From Bradyrhizobium sp. RP6 (lineage in GTDB: Bacteria; Pseudomonadota; Alphaproteobacteria; Rhizobiales; Xanthobacteraceae): a stretch of 64,000 nt of DNA. The translations under genes were made by a program, and so were the position numbers. The DNA lies in contig NZ_RQIT01000009.1 in NCBI RefSeq assembly GCF_003837805.1, positions 186,001 through 250,000 of the forward strand, given 5' to 3'. Numbering within the stretch: the first letter of the stretch is position 1; the number at the start of each line of letters is the position of its first letter. This document shows, one piece after another, positions 44,580-52,984 of this stretch. The notes beneath the pieces were generated by a model. The model was not told the origin of the DNA. It saw nothing but the letters and a program-made list of their open reading frames with translations, and searched no databases.

Positions 44580-44786
44580 GCGTTCGGACAATTTTGATGG
44601 ATCCGATCGCGCATCGAAAACGAGAGCGGCAGGTGTCCCATGCGCAACCATGACTTCGTATCCGATGGTTTCCTGGCATTGACTGCGGGCGGCTTGGTGC
44701 TGCTCTGTTCGAGCCTCGTGGCCCTGGCATTTGCCTGAGGCCCCTGCTCCCCATCTCCCAACATAGCTCCATCGCGGCGCAGCAAG
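44580..44786 (+). repeat. Tandem duplicated unit, copy A
   Basis: This unit closely matches 45013-45208, from GCGTTCGGACAATTTTGATG through GCGGCGCAGCAAG. It includes a complete 32-codon frame and its flanks. Copy A has about ten extra bases after the frame. Confidence 0.9.
44640..44738 (+). CDS. Tiny hydrophobic peptide (32 aa), duplicated gene copy A
   Basis: This 32-residue peptide starts MRNHDFVSDG, continues with the helix FLALTAGGLVLLCSSLVALA and ends FA with no tail. It differs from copy B at 45073-45171 by one residue (G17 versus S17), while the DNA differs at several silent sites. This pattern of synonymous change suggests that the peptide is selected. The role is unknown; short duplicated hydrophobic peptides can be type I toxins or membrane regulators. 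Confidence 0.6.
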   Translation: MRNHDFVSDGFLALTAGGLVLLCSSLVALAFA

Positions 44787-44878
44787 CGCGACTGTCCTGC
44801 TCCCATTCAGTTGATTGAATTTCTGCGTTCAGCACCTCGACCAATTGCGAGAGGCCATCACCAACGAGGGTGACGCAG

Positions 44879-45007
44879 ATGCTTGCCGAGAAATTCTTCC
44901 TGGTCCTGGGATCCCTGATCCGCGGCGACCTCACCTATCCGGATGGAAGTCCCCGGGTCGTCAGCACATCCCCGCACGTGTCGGTCAAGCTGTCGGCGCA
45001 GAAATAG
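44879..45007 (+). CDS. Small hypothetical protein (42 aa)
   Basis: A 42-codon frame: MLAEKFFLVLGSLIRGD, then TYPDGSPRVVSTSPHVSVKL. AGGGTGA lies upstream of the ATG. I recall very similar short proteins (MLAEKF...YPDGSPRV) in Bradyrhizobium, so it is probably real. It is amphipathic without a clear membrane helix. It sits between the two duplicated units. Confidence 0.6.
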   Translation: MLAEKFFLVLGSLIRGDLTYPDGSPRVVSTSPHVSVKLSAQK

Positions 45008-45012
45008 CCGGC

Positions 45013-45208
45013 GCGTTCGGACAATTTTGATGAATCCGATCCAGCATCGGAGACGAGAGCAGCTGGTGTCCCATGCGCAACCATGACTTCGTATCCGATG
45101 GCTTCCTGGCATTGACCGCGAGCGGCTTGGTGCTGCTCTGCTCGAGCCTCGTGGCGCTGGCATTTGCCTGAGGCCCCTCTCAAGATAGCTCCATCGCGGC
45201 GCAGCAAG
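45013..45208 (+). repeat. Tandem duplicated unit, copy B
   Basis: Second copy of the unit at 44580-44786, in the same orientation, about 430 bp downstream. It carries the second 32-codon frame. Confidence 0.9.
45073..45171 (+). CDS. Tiny hydrophobic peptide (32 aa), duplicated gene copy B
   Basis: Second copy of the 32-residue peptide, MRNHDFVSDG followed by FLALTASGLVLLCSSLVALA. Only position 17 differs from copy A. It has the same upstream context (AGCTGGTGTCCC before the ATG). See copy A for interpretation. Confidence 0.6.
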   Translation: MRNHDFVSDGFLALTASGLVLLCSSLVALAFA

Positions 45209-45243
45209 AGCCGGCGCGTTCGCAAGTCCGGACCCCGTGCCGC

Positions 45244-45534
45244 TCAGCGCAGACCCAACAGTGAACGGCGGTAGAAATTGCCACGGGCCTCGCTCAGGCA
45301 GACGAAGCTGCCGTCAAATCCCTCGCCATACCGCTTCTGACCTTTGCGGTAATAGAGGCCCTTCCTGAAGTCGAGCCAGACCACCCTGTCATGCGGGCAA
45401 TGACGCTGCGCCTGCGCCTCGTAGCGATACGGCGTCAGCGGTGTCGCCGAGACTTCGTCGCCGCCTGCACCGACCAGCATGGCGCCAGCGCATGCGATTG
45501 CGCCGGACCACTTGCCAAGGCCGCTCCGAGACAC
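45244..45534 (-). CDS. Small hypothetical exported protein (96 aa)
   Basis: A 96-residue protein starting with GTG, chosen because GGAGG lies six bases upstream and the product then opens with a signal-like segment (GAIACAGAMLVGAGG). The mature part contains VVWLDFRKGLYYRKGQKRYG and FVCLSEARGNFYRRS, a basic, aromatic sequence with two cysteines (CPHD, VCLS). The frame remains open to 46410 but loses protein character and is antisense to the next gene. Function unknown. Confidence 0.6.
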   Translation of the reverse strand: MSRSGLGKWSGAIACAGAMLVGAGGDEVSATPLTPYRYEAQAQRHCPHDRVVWLDFRKGLYYRKGQKRYGEGFDGSFVCLSEARGNFYRRSLLGLR

Positions 45535-45693
45535 TCCCCACCTCCGGCTTGCGGCCGTCGCGCGACGGCCGGTCGGCACCGTAGCATGAAACGGCGCTGC
45601 CCATGGAATGCGGCAAGCGCGTCGCGTCTTCCGCCGGCCATCTTGTCGGGGTACATGACGGCGAGATCGTCCCGATGCAAGGATGCAGCTTGA

Positions 45694-46272
45694 ATGTCGG
45701 TTGAGCCTGCCCCAGGAACTGGCCCCCGTCCGCCTTCGCCGCAGCTCGGCCTGCTGCCGATGATCATCTTCGGCTCGCGCTGGCTGCAACTGCCGCTCTA
45801 TCTCGGGCTGATCGTGGCGCAATGCGTCTACATCGCGCTGTTCCTCAAGGAGCTCTGGCACCTCTCCTGGCATGCCCTCGATCTCACCGAGCAGCAGATC
45901 ATGATGAGCGTGCTGGCGCTGATCGACGTCGTGATGATCTCCAACCTGCTCGTGATGGTCATCGTCGGCGGCTACGAGACGTTCGTTTCGCGGCTCGAGC
46001 TCCAGGGTCATCCCGACGAACCGGAATGGCTCGGCCATGTCAATGCGAGCGTCCTGAAGATCAAGCTCGCCATGGCTATCATCGGCATCTCCTCGATCGC
46101 GCTGCTCCGCACCTTCATCGAGGCCGGCAATCTCGGGTCCGACCGCGCCGGCTTCACCGAAACCGCAGTGATGTGGCAGGTGCTGATCCACCTCACCTTC
46201 GTCGTGTCGGCGATCGGCATTGCCTATGTCGACAAGCTCAGCGAGTCCGGGATGCGCAAGCACGCCGAATGA
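45694..46272 (+). CDS. UPF0114 / TIGR00645 family membrane protein
   Basis: This 192-residue integral membrane protein has four hydrophobic helices: LYLGLIVAQCVYIALFLKEL, LALIDVVMISNLLVMVIVGG, KLAMAIIGISSIALLRTFI and LIHLTFVVSAIGIAYVDKL. GGYETFVSRLEL following helix 2 is the family hallmark (YqhA-like). Function is not established. It converges on the zeta-subunit gene with a 16 bp gap. Confidence 0.88.
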   Translation: MSVEPAPGTGPRPPSPQLGLLPMIIFGSRWLQLPLYLGLIVAQCVYIALFLKELWHLSWHALDLTEQQIMMSVLALIDVVMISNLLVMVIVGGYETFVSRLELQGHPDEPEWLGHVNASVLKIKLAMAIIGISSIALLRTFIEAGNLGSDRAGFTETAVMWQVLIHLTFVVSAIGIAYVDKLSESGMRKHAE

Positions 46273-46288
46273 AGCGCTGCGGCCGGTC

Positions 46289-46609
46289 TCATTGCTTGTC
46301 CGCTTCGAGCTGCGCCAGCGCCTGGTGCAGACACTCCTGAAGCTTCTGCGCGACCTGCTCGCGCGGGACACCCTTGTCTGCGAGATCGCCTGCCACCTTG
46401 CCAACGACATCGTCCATCGTCCGGCTCGCCAGGTGGTCCGTCACCAGTGCGGTCGCGTAGCTTGCCCCGGCATCGCCGCTGAGCCCGAGCTGGCTTGCGG
46501 CCCAGAGCCCGAGCAGCTTGTTGGACCGGGCGGTGGCCTTGAACATGAATTCCTCGTCATGGGCGAATTTGGCTTCAAAGCCCTGCTCGCGCTTGTCGAA
46601 CGTGGTCAT
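46289..46609 (-). CDS. F1-ATPase inhibitor zeta subunit (DUF1476)
   Basis: This 106-residue protein begins MTTFDKREQGFEAKFAHDEE, the hallmark of DUF1476. In Paracoccus the family member is the zeta subunit that inhibits ATP hydrolysis by F1-ATPase through its N-terminal region. The four-helix core with WAASQLGLSGDAG and a C-terminal coiled helix is intact. The start is ATG 46609; an ATG four codons upstream is less likely because conserved members begin MTTFD. Confidence 0.88.
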   Translation of the reverse strand: MTTFDKREQGFEAKFAHDEEFMFKATARSNKLLGLWAASQLGLSGDAGASYATALVTDHLASRTMDDVVGKVAGDLADKGVPREQVAQKLQECLHQALAQLEADKQ

Positions 46610-46958
46610 GGTCAGCTCCATTCTCGTTTCGCTGATGAGGATCGGACTTGCTGGGAGCGAACGTCTCCGTGCTTCACGTCAGTTGAGGATGGTTTGAAGC
46701 TTCCTCCCGGAAGCCGAAGGCCGTCAAGCCTGACCGTTCGCCGGCCGGCGACATATGGCATTCGTCATGCAGGCCCGGCGCCGCGTGACGCCGGGGCATC
46801 GAGAGCTGACGCATGAACGGAGAGTTGCGGGAGAACGGGGCCGCCTGAGTGGCCGCCCTCTCTGCGAGGCTGGCCTTGAATGTAAACGGGATCGACAAGT
46901 GGCAACCGGCCACGGCCGGGAGAAGCGATTTTAGCGATTGGGCAGCGAGCGCGTTCGC
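46610..46958. other. Intergenic region, no gene recognised
   Basis: This 349 bp lies upstream of the zeta-subunit gene and presumably holds its promoter. Neither strand gives a convincing protein, repeat or RNA. Confidence 0.4.
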
Positions 46959-47150
46959 TCAGCCCTTCGGCGCCGCCGCTTCACGCGCCAGCCGCTCGGC
47001 CCTTAGCCGTTCCTTATTGGCGTAAAACGCCTTCTGCGCTGCTTCATGATCGCGCATGGCCTTCTCGGCCTCGATCCGGCGCGCCGCATCGCGCGCCTGG
47101 CGTTGTTCGGGGGTCAGGGGTTTGCGTCGGAAGGAAAGGTCTTCAGTCAT
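46959..47150 (-). CDS. Small charged hypothetical protein (63 aa)
   Basis: A 63-residue highly charged helical protein: MTEDLSFRRKPLTPEQRQA, then a run of Glu, Arg, Lys and Ala to the end (EREAAAPKG-like). It has no membrane helix. Similar short charged proteins are common in rhizobia, which I state from memory. Function unknown. Confidence 0.6.
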   Translation of the reverse strand: MTEDLSFRRKPLTPEQRQARDAARRIEAEKAMRDHEAAQKAFYANKERLRAERLAREAAAPKG

Positions 47151-47412
47151 GCCAAGTCAACGCTGCTTCGAGGAAAGAGTTCCGCATGGTCGCGTTGAGG
47201 GGCATGGACCCGGCGACGAGGAGTTGCGAAAACAACCCCATGCACAGTAGCTAAGCCCCTCTGCCACAACACTTTTCTCGAGGCGCAAGAGCAGGTCACC
47301 CGTCCGGGCAAGACATCGGCATTCGGCGAGCTTCGGAAGCTCGTCTGATCGGGCGCCTCCGTCTCAAAGCGTTACGGCGAGAGGTGAGTGAGGTGATCCC
47401 GCCGGGCAAGTA

Positions 47413-48087
47413 TCAGATCTCGATGTCCGCAATCACGGGCAAATGGTCCGAATACGCCCTTGCCTCTTCGTCGGTCCAGACTTTCCCGAACCGGCTATCG
47501 CGCGTTGCATAGATCCGGTCGAGCCGCAGCAAGGGTAAACGCGCCGGGAAGGTTCGAAGCCGCGTTCGGTTTGGGCAGACCTGCGCGAGCACGCGCCGCA
47601 CCGATTTCACCCAGAACCAATCGTTGAAGTCGCCGAGAACGACGGTCCTTCCAGGCTTCACCAGGCTCACAAGGGCCTGAGCCTGCTCATACCGCTCGTG
47701 GATACTCAGGCCGAGATGAGTGGCGACCACGCGGACGTCGCCGGAGGGCGTCAGCAATCCGGTGGCAATCACTCTGCGCGGCTCCCGCTCCCGGTACGAC
47801 ACGTCGACGATCTCGGGCACGCCGGAGAACGGAAATCTGCTCAGGAGCATCTGACCGAAATCACCGTCCTCCGTGACGATCGACTTGGCGTGAACGCGGT
47901 GATCGCCGACGAGACTCGCCAGCTTCGCAAACGGGTCGTCTGACCGCGACCGGGAATCCACCTCTTGAAGCGCGACGACATCCGGCGACCATTTGCGAAT
48001 GATGGAGCAAACACCTTCCAGATCGAATTTCGGATTGAGATTGAACGTGCCGTGCACATTCCACGTCATGAAGCGCATCGGCGCCAT
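47413..48087 (-). CDS. Endonuclease/exonuclease/phosphatase family protein
   Basis: This 224-residue protein has the EEP fold landmarks: MTWNVHGTFN with the metal-binding Asn, VVALQEVDSRS (catalytic Glu), VVATHLGLSIHER (His), VLGDFNDWFW (DFN) and terminal YSDHLPVIADI (SDH). It is a Mg-dependent phosphodiesterase or phosphatase of nucleic acid, phospholipid or inositol phosphate. The ATG at 48087 overlaps the TGA of the phospholipase D gene (TGATG), so translation is coupled. This pairing is widespread and suggests joint work on phospholipid head groups. Confidence 0.9.
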   Translation of the reverse strand: MAPMRFMTWNVHGTFNLNPKFDLEGVCSIIRKWSPDVVALQEVDSRSRSDDPFAKLASLVGDHRVHAKSIVTEDGDFGQMLLSRFPFSGVPEIVDVSYREREPRRVIATGLLTPSGDVRVVATHLGLSIHERYEQAQALVSLVKPGRTVVLGDFNDWFWVKSVRRVLAQVCPNRTRLRTFPARLPLLRLDRIYATRDSRFGKVWTDEEARAYSDHLPVIADIEI

Positions 48088-50120
48088 CAGCGCCTCCCGG
48101 CGAGCCACGTCGCAAGGAATTGCGCGCCCGCGCAGAACCCGAGCCAGCCCAGAAACGCCAGTGCGAGCAGTAACACGTTGCTCCAGGACGCATTCCTGGC
48201 CAGATCCGCGATCTGAGCTCCCAGAACGGCCATGGCGAGAATCCCGGGTGTAATGCCCAGCACCGTTCCAACCATGAAGTCACGAAGCGGCAGCGTGCTC
48301 GCACCAGCCACGACATTCACCACCGAGTACGGTGCGACGGGAATCATCCTGATGACGACGACGGCCAGAATGCCCTTGCCTACAATGCGTTCCTGGATGC
48401 GCGCTGCGCGTCGTCCAAGCAGACGCTGGAGGCGTTCTCGACCGAGTACCCGTCCGATCGAAAAAAGGACAAGGGCGCTGAGCAAGGCGCCAGCCATTGC
48501 AGTGAAGAAACCCAGCCATGGCCCGAGTGCAGCAGCAGTTGCCGCAATGAGGACGAGAATCGGAAACACGACCAGCCCGCCGACGACAAAAGCTGCGATC
48601 GCGAAGAATGGCCCCCAGATGGATTGCGAATAGACAGACAGGAACGTCGAAATGCGGCCTGCGTCGGCGAAATCGCTCAAGGATGTGTAGGACCAGACCA
48701 GCGCCAGCCCAAGAAGCGCCACGGCGATCGATACGATCCCGATTATCGTCTTCGTGCTCCACATCCGAGATGCCGCCCGCTCCAAATGAAGAGGCCTCTC
48801 AGGGTCCGCCACCGGCTGAACCATCGTGGCCAGGGTACTGGTCAAACCCGAGGACTCTACTTTCCGCAGCGTCTTCGTCCCATCACCTCTCGACACGTCG
48901 TCGAGGAGAGCAAAAAGACGATCCTCATTTTGCGCGAGGGTCTGTTCTTCGAGACCGCAGAAATGGGCGATCAAGCGTTGGCGAACCGAGGCGATGAAAT
49001 CCCGATGCTCCTCGGACGCGGCCTCAAAAACGAGGTCACATTCACTATCGGCGCCCATCGACCGATTGTTAAGGTTAGCCGAGCCGATTCTCAATATCCG
49101 ATCGTCGACGATCATGAGCTTGCTGTGCACCATCACGGCAGCTTCCATGTCTCCGCTGCGCGAGACCGGATAGAGGAAGCGAATACGATCTGCGACCCCA
49201 GCCGCACTGAAGCAGTCGATGAAGGCGCCGCGGCCGTTCTGCATGGCCTGGGATTCCAGCCACGAGGAATGCAGTTTTGGAGCGACGACCAGAACCCGAA
49301 GCGACGGCACCCGGAGCATCTGCTCCACCAATTCACGCGCGATCTTGATGGCGCTGGTGAACTGATTTTCGATGTAGATGAAGCTCGTCGCGGACCGGAT
49401 CGCGGCAATCAAGGAATGCTCGACCTCCCTGATGGTCGAGCCCGCAGGACAGACCACCTCGGTCCTGGCGATACCGACCGGCAAGTGCTCAGCCTCGACC
49501 GGCACATTGGCTGGCCACCGAACGCTCTTCGGCGTGCGCCGATCATGACGCTGTTGGCCTGCCGCACGCCAGCGCTCGTCCGCAAGCTCGAACAGCCACG
49601 CAGCAGCATCCCCGTCGACCATGCACTGAACGTCATGAAACGGCGGGTATGGCTTCCCCTGGGGGTCGCAGCGCGATGGGTGATCGGCGCGATGATCACT
49701 CGTGTCCCAGCGCCTGATCGTCAGATCGAGCCCGCCGACGAACGCCAGTGAACCGTCGACGCAGACGATCTTCTGGTGTTGGGCCGAGCCAAACGGAAGC
49801 GTGGAATCCAGTTGAAACCGGACGCGGCCGTCTGTCTCAGCGGTGAACTTCGTCGCGGAATTCCACTCCCTTTCAGAGGCATAAAGCGAGACGAAGTCCC
49901 AGACGAGAATGTTGATCCGCAAGGCGGGCCGGCGTTGAACCAGCGCGCGCAGGAGCGGACCAAGCTGCTCCGGCAGGCCATCATCGGCGCGTCCGGACGT
50001 TCCGACCAGCCGGGTTTCACTATGGATGTCCCATCCAATGATGTAGACGAGGTCTTGCGCCTGCAGCAGCGCTTCCCGAAGGGCTGCGAAATAAGCCGCA
50101 GCATCGTTCAGAACCGCCAC
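48087..50120 (-). CDS. Phospholipase D-family protein fused to VTT/SNARE-associated membrane domain
   Basis: This protein has at least 677 residues. The N-terminal PLD domain has two HKD motifs, HQKIVCVDGSLAFVGG and HSKLMIVDDRILRIGSANL, separated by about 210 residues. The C-terminal 210 residues are the DedA/VTT membrane domain (FVVGGLVVFPILVLIAATAA, RMIPVAPYSVVNVVAG). The enzyme likely transfers or cleaves phosphatidyl groups at the membrane. GTG 50120 is the only canonical start, but conserved PLD N-terminal sequence (PGDTVWRRCEARR) continues in frame upstream to about 50162, with no ATG, GTG or TTG before the stop near 50273. The start is therefore unresolved. Confidence 0.87.
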   Translation of the reverse strand: MAVLNDAAAYFAALREALLQAQDLVYIIGWDIHSETRLVGTSGRADDGLPEQLGPLLRALVQRRPALRINILVWDFVSLYASEREWNSATKFTAETDGRVRFQLDSTLPFGSAQHQKIVCVDGSLAFVGGLDLTIRRWDTSDHRADHPSRCDPQGKPYPPFHDVQCMVDGDAAAWLFELADERWRAAGQQRHDRRTPKSVRWPANVPVEAEHLPVGIARTEVVCPAGSTIREVEHSLIAAIRSATSFIYIENQFTSAIKIARELVEQMLRVPSLRVLVVAPKLHSSWLESQAMQNGRGAFIDCFSAAGVADRIRFLYPVSRSGDMEAAVMVHSKLMIVDDRILRIGSANLNNRSMGADSECDLVFEAASEEHRDFIASVRQRLIAHFCGLEEQTLAQNEDRLFALLDDVSRGDGTKTLRKVESSGLTSTLATMVQPVADPERPLHLERAASRMWSTKTIIGIVSIAVALLGLALVWSYTSLSDFADAGRISTFLSVYSQSIWGPFFAIAAFVVGGLVVFPILVLIAATAAALGPWLGFFTAMAGALLSALVLFSIGRVLGRERLQRLLGRRAARIQERIVGKGILAVVVIRMIPVAPYSVVNVVAGASTLPLRDFMVGTVLGITPGILAMAVLGAQIADLARNASWSNVLLLALAFLGWLGFCAGAQFLATWLAGRR

Positions 50121-50229
50121 ACGCCGCGCTTCGCACCGCCGCCAGACGGTGTCGCCGGGAATCAGGGGCGATGAACTCTGAAGCAGGTGGACCTCGCAAT
50201 TCGCATTCGCGTCTAAACGCGTTGGATGC

Positions 50230-50568
50230 TCAAGGGGTTCCCACGAGCCCCGCCCGGACCGCAGATGCCGCTATTTGGGTGCGAACAGTCTTTGCGCCGG
50301 CGCTCCTCAACGCATCTGCAATCTTCTCAGGCGCATCGCCGTGGAAATCCACGGAAACTTCGATCAGACCTTCCAGCCTCTGCCGTCCCCCCGGCGCGGG
50401 CGCAGCCTTGGCATCGGCACCAGCCGGATGTGTCCCCACCGTGTTCGCATCGCCGGCGGGCTGGACGAAGACGTCGCTTCGCGACACACCGCATTCCTGC
50501 ACGACATGCTCAACCGCGAGCTCAGCACCGCGACGCGTGTCGAATTCTCCGATGATGGTAACTTCCAA
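50230..50568 (-). CDS. Small hypothetical protein (112 aa)
   Basis: A 112-residue protein starting with TTG at 50568, chosen because GGAGAG lies six bases upstream; an in-frame start at 50643 would add 25 less convincing residues. It reads EVTIIGEFDTRRGAELAVEH and later IEVSVDFHGDAPEKIADAL, suggesting two beta-alpha-beta units linked by an Ala/Gly/Pro stretch. This looks like a small ferredoxin-like or heat-shock-like fold, but I cannot name it. It lies upstream of the PLD gene on the same strand and reads toward it. Confidence 0.6.
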   Translation of the reverse strand: MEVTIIGEFDTRRGAELAVEHVVQECGVSRSDVFVQPAGDANTVGTHPAGADAKAAPAPGGRQRLEGLIEVSVDFHGDAPEKIADALRSAGAKTVRTQIAASAVRAGLVGTP

Positions 50569-50685
50569 GGCTGCTCTCCGTGTGGCGAGAGTGCGAACAA
50601 CTGTCCAGCCGGGGCCAGGTTCCTCAAGCTGAGCGAACGACATCTCAAAGGCGGAGATGCTGGATTGGGACCTGCGCGGTGAAGA

Positions 50686-50790
50686 TCAAAACCGAAGTAT
50701 CCCGAACAGGAAGAGCAGCGCGACAGTGATCAAGCCGGAGATCAGCAGCGAGCCGAGACACCCCAGCCGGTTCGAGAAAAAGAAGAACAT
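50686..50790 (-). CDS. Small membrane protein (34 aa)
   Basis: A 34-residue single-helix protein: MFFFFSNRLGCLGSLLISG, then ITVALLFLFGILRF. The FFFFSNR-LGCLGS opening is a pattern I recall from short conserved rhizobial membrane proteins. The upstream in-frame region to 50922 is less protein-like. The ribosome-binding site (GGCGGA) is modest. Function unknown. Confidence 0.55.
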   Translation of the reverse strand: MFFFFSNRLGCLGSLLISGLITVALLFLFGILRF

Positions 50791-50990
50791 GCGTTGTCCG
50801 CCGTGAAGCTTCCTGTCGCGCTCTAATCTCTCGAATTCGATAGCGTTCCTGACGCACTTTTTTCCCTTTGCGGCCTGAAGAGGCACATCACCGTTCGCCA
50901 ACGCTTCAGACCGCAAGGTCATTGAGACAGGTCAATACGAGCAAGCCCGAACTCTGGAATTCTGATCTTGGCAAGCAAACGGAGGCGGCC

Positions 50991-51599
50991 ATGTCACAGC
51001 AGAGCAGCATGCATTTTTACCTCAACTGGGCCAAGGAGCGGATCGACGAAATGGATGCCGCATTGGCCTCCTTCGAGGTCAAGGCCGGCCAGGCCAAGGC
51101 TGAGTCCAAGGTCAAGATTGATCAATTCCTGTCCGACCTGAAGAAGCGTCGTGATGAGTTTCAGGCCCAGCTCAAGACCCAGGCCGAGGCGGGCGAAACC
51201 GCTTGGGCTAGCGCCAAGATAGACCTCGACAAGCAATGGGCTGGATTCGAAGCCCAAATGAAGACCTTCTTCGAAGACGCCGGCAAACAGCTCGAGCAGC
51301 AGCAGGCCACGTTCAAGGACGTTGCGGCGGCACAGGCCAAGGCCTGGCGCGAAGCGGCGGACAAATTCCGCGAGGCAGCGGGCAAAGTGACTACGGCGCG
51401 CACCGCCGACGTCGATGCCGCGCTCAAGCAGATGAAATCCGATGCGTCGGAAGCGGAAGCACGTCTGCAGAAGCTGAAGCAGGCCGGCAGCGAATCCTGG
51501 TCAGTCCTGAGCGCCGCGCTTGCCGAATCCCGGAAGGCATTCGATCAAGCAAACCAGGCCGCGTGGAATGCGCTGAAGCGCGCCGATACGAAGAGCTGA
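50991..51599 (+). CDS. Coiled-coil hypothetical protein (202 aa)
   Basis: This 202-residue protein is almost entirely helical and rich in Ala, Lys, Glu and Gln: QAQLKTQAEAGETAWASAKI and KQLEQQQATFKDVAAAQAKA show heptad repetition, with tryptophans spaced through it. GGAGGC lies a few bases before the ATG. There is no signal peptide. It resembles apolipoprotein- or phasin-like amphipathic helical proteins, but no specific family is certain. Transcription is divergent from the small membrane protein gene. Confidence 0.7.
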   Translation: MSQQSSMHFYLNWAKERIDEMDAALASFEVKAGQAKAESKVKIDQFLSDLKKRRDEFQAQLKTQAEAGETAWASAKIDLDKQWAGFEAQMKTFFEDAGKQLEQQQATFKDVAAAQAKAWREAADKFREAAGKVTTARTADVDAALKQMKSDASEAEARLQKLKQAGSESWSVLSAALAESRKAFDQANQAAWNALKRADTKS

Positions 51600-51635
51600 A
51601 GTCGAGCCCCGCCAGTTCAACGCTGGCGCGGCTTC

Positions 51636-52028
51636 TCAATAATAATAGCGGCGTCTGGGGCGGCGTTCATAGTCGTCGTAGCCGTAGTACCCCTGTCGAC
51701 CCTGCTGAAACTGCGGCGGGACCGTACCGTTGGGGTAGCATTGACCGTCTCGAACATCGACGTCTGCGCCGTGACCACAGGGAACACGATATCTGCCGTA
51801 ACCTCCACCGCCGCGATAGTAGTACTGCCGCGCAGCCTGTTCCTGAGGAGGAAGGTACCCGTTTGGATAGCACATGCCGTCACGGGCGCTCACATCCCAA
51901 CCGTGGCCGCACGGAGGCGGCCTCACGGGGACATGGTATTGGACAGTCTGAATCTCGGGTGAAATGTCCTGTGCCACCGAGGTCCCGAGGTGAAGGGCGA
52001 GCGCAGCCGCGGCAACGCAAATGATCAT
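51636..52028 (-). CDS. Exported protein with duplicated CGHG-DV-RDG-CYPNG repeat
   Basis: This 130-residue secreted protein has a signal peptide (AAAALALHLGTSVAQ). ATG 52028 is chosen for AAGGAGA about six bases upstream. The mature part holds two copies of a 23-residue motif: CGHGWDVSARDGMCYPNG and CGHGADVDVRDGQCYPNG, each followed by xxPPQ. Each copy has two cysteines that probably form a disulfide. The C-terminus is Tyr/Arg-rich (YYGYDDYERRPRRRYYY). Similar small Cys/Tyr proteins are common in Bradyrhizobium; function unknown. Confidence 0.75.
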   Translation of the reverse strand: MIICVAAAALALHLGTSVAQDISPEIQTVQYHVPVRPPPCGHGWDVSARDGMCYPNGYLPPQEQAARQYYYRGGGGYGRYRVPCGHGADVDVRDGQCYPNGTVPPQFQQGRQGYYGYDDYERRPRRRYYY

Positions 52029-52644
52029 GATCCGTCTCCTTCGCATAAGGTATGACGGAGGCGCTGAATACCCGATGAACGGCATCTTGCGCGTCTCGAG
52101 ACGCGCATGCTGGTCGGTGGTCACCTTGATGGTGGGCCATGAAGCGGGCTCGTTTGCCAGCACCACCACCGGCAGAAGCCATCCGACGAAACCGACCGCT
52201 GTCACGGCCTTACCGAAACGATTGTACGTTCGGTTGTGCTCCAGCAGGTAGAGCTCAGCTCAAACACCTGATCTTATTGATCTTTTTGCGGAAGGGCTGT
52301 CTTGTCAACTCTATTGATTGGACACGCTTTTCTGCGCAGGTGCGAATAAATACTACGGTGTTTGCAACGGTCGAGTCAGCACTACCGAAACCGTAGTTTT
52401 CATCGCAGCAGGTGGGCCCCCTTCCCTGGCCAAAACGGGTGAGGTGCAATTTTGCTGTCTCTACGGCAAAGTGCGTAAGGGGGCGGACTGCTCAGCCTTG
52501 CGAGCCCTCTCAAGTGCCGCCGGTTCACGCGGCGGGCGTGCTGCACGCGACTGTGATGACTGTTGAAAAACGCCGTGTGAAGTAATTCACAAGAGGGACG
52601 TATCTCTGCGCATAGCATGCGCGCTTCCACTGGAGGGAAACGCA
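52029..52644. other. Intergenic region containing a dispersed repeat
   Basis: This 616 bp separates the CGHG-repeat gene from the 58-residue secreted protein gene. It contains the repeat copy at 52299-52420. Several short frames occur on each strand, but none has a ribosome-binding site and protein-like sequence together. Confidence 0.5.
52299..52420 (+). repeat. Dispersed repeat, copy 1
   Basis: The first 52 bases (TGTCTTGTCAACTCTATTGA onward to GCGAATAA) match 62565-62616 with one mismatch, and the end (about GCAGGTGGGCCCC) matches again. Between them copy 1 carries an additional stem with arms ACTACGGT (52352-52359) and ACCGTAGT (52390-52397). It may be an insertion-element end or a structured noncoding element. 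Confidence 0.8.
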
Positions 52645-52821
52645 ATGAAGTGGAACTTGGCAACCTATCGAACGCTCGCGCTGACCATCGCTGTTCTAGT
52701 GGCAGCTGGTACTACTATGGCCATCGGTACCCCTCGTGGAGTCGATCAACCAATGTTGGGATCCGATTGGCAATGCAGCCGGACCATGCTGCTCGTGACC
52801 ACATGCGCACTGAAGCATTGA
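52645..52821 (+). CDS. Small exported protein (58 aa)
   Basis: A 58-residue protein with excellent ribosome-binding site GGAGGGAA before the ATG. The N-terminus is a hydrophobic signal or anchor (LALTIAVLVAAGTTMA) followed by IGTPRGVDQPMLGSDWQCSR and a second short hydrophobic end (MLLVTTCALKH). Two cysteines. A DWQCSR segment followed by a hydrophobic stretch is what I remember from similar Bradyrhizobium proteins. Function unknown. Confidence 0.65.
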   Translation: MKWNLATYRTLALTIAVLVAAGTTMAIGTPRGVDQPMLGSDWQCSRTMLLVTTCALKH

Positions 52822-52984
52822 GCAGAATAGCCACAGCCGCGCGCTCGGTAAAGCTAAGTTCACACATTTCGGCGCTAATAAATGTGGGCCTAACAATCGG
52901 TTACAGGAGAACTTATAGCATGTTCCGCCGTTGACCTGCATCCCGTCACCGCATGACGGGTTGGTCCAGGACGGGGCCGATACC

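Noticed and set aside
44533..45225. Reverse-strand frames across the duplicated units
   Set aside because: They are Arg/Ser-rich shadows that repeat because the DNA repeats; the conserved short frames are on the forward strand.
45244..46410. A 388-residue reverse frame covering the UPF0114 gene
   Set aside because: Only the last 96 codons look like protein; the rest is antisense to a well-supported membrane-protein gene.
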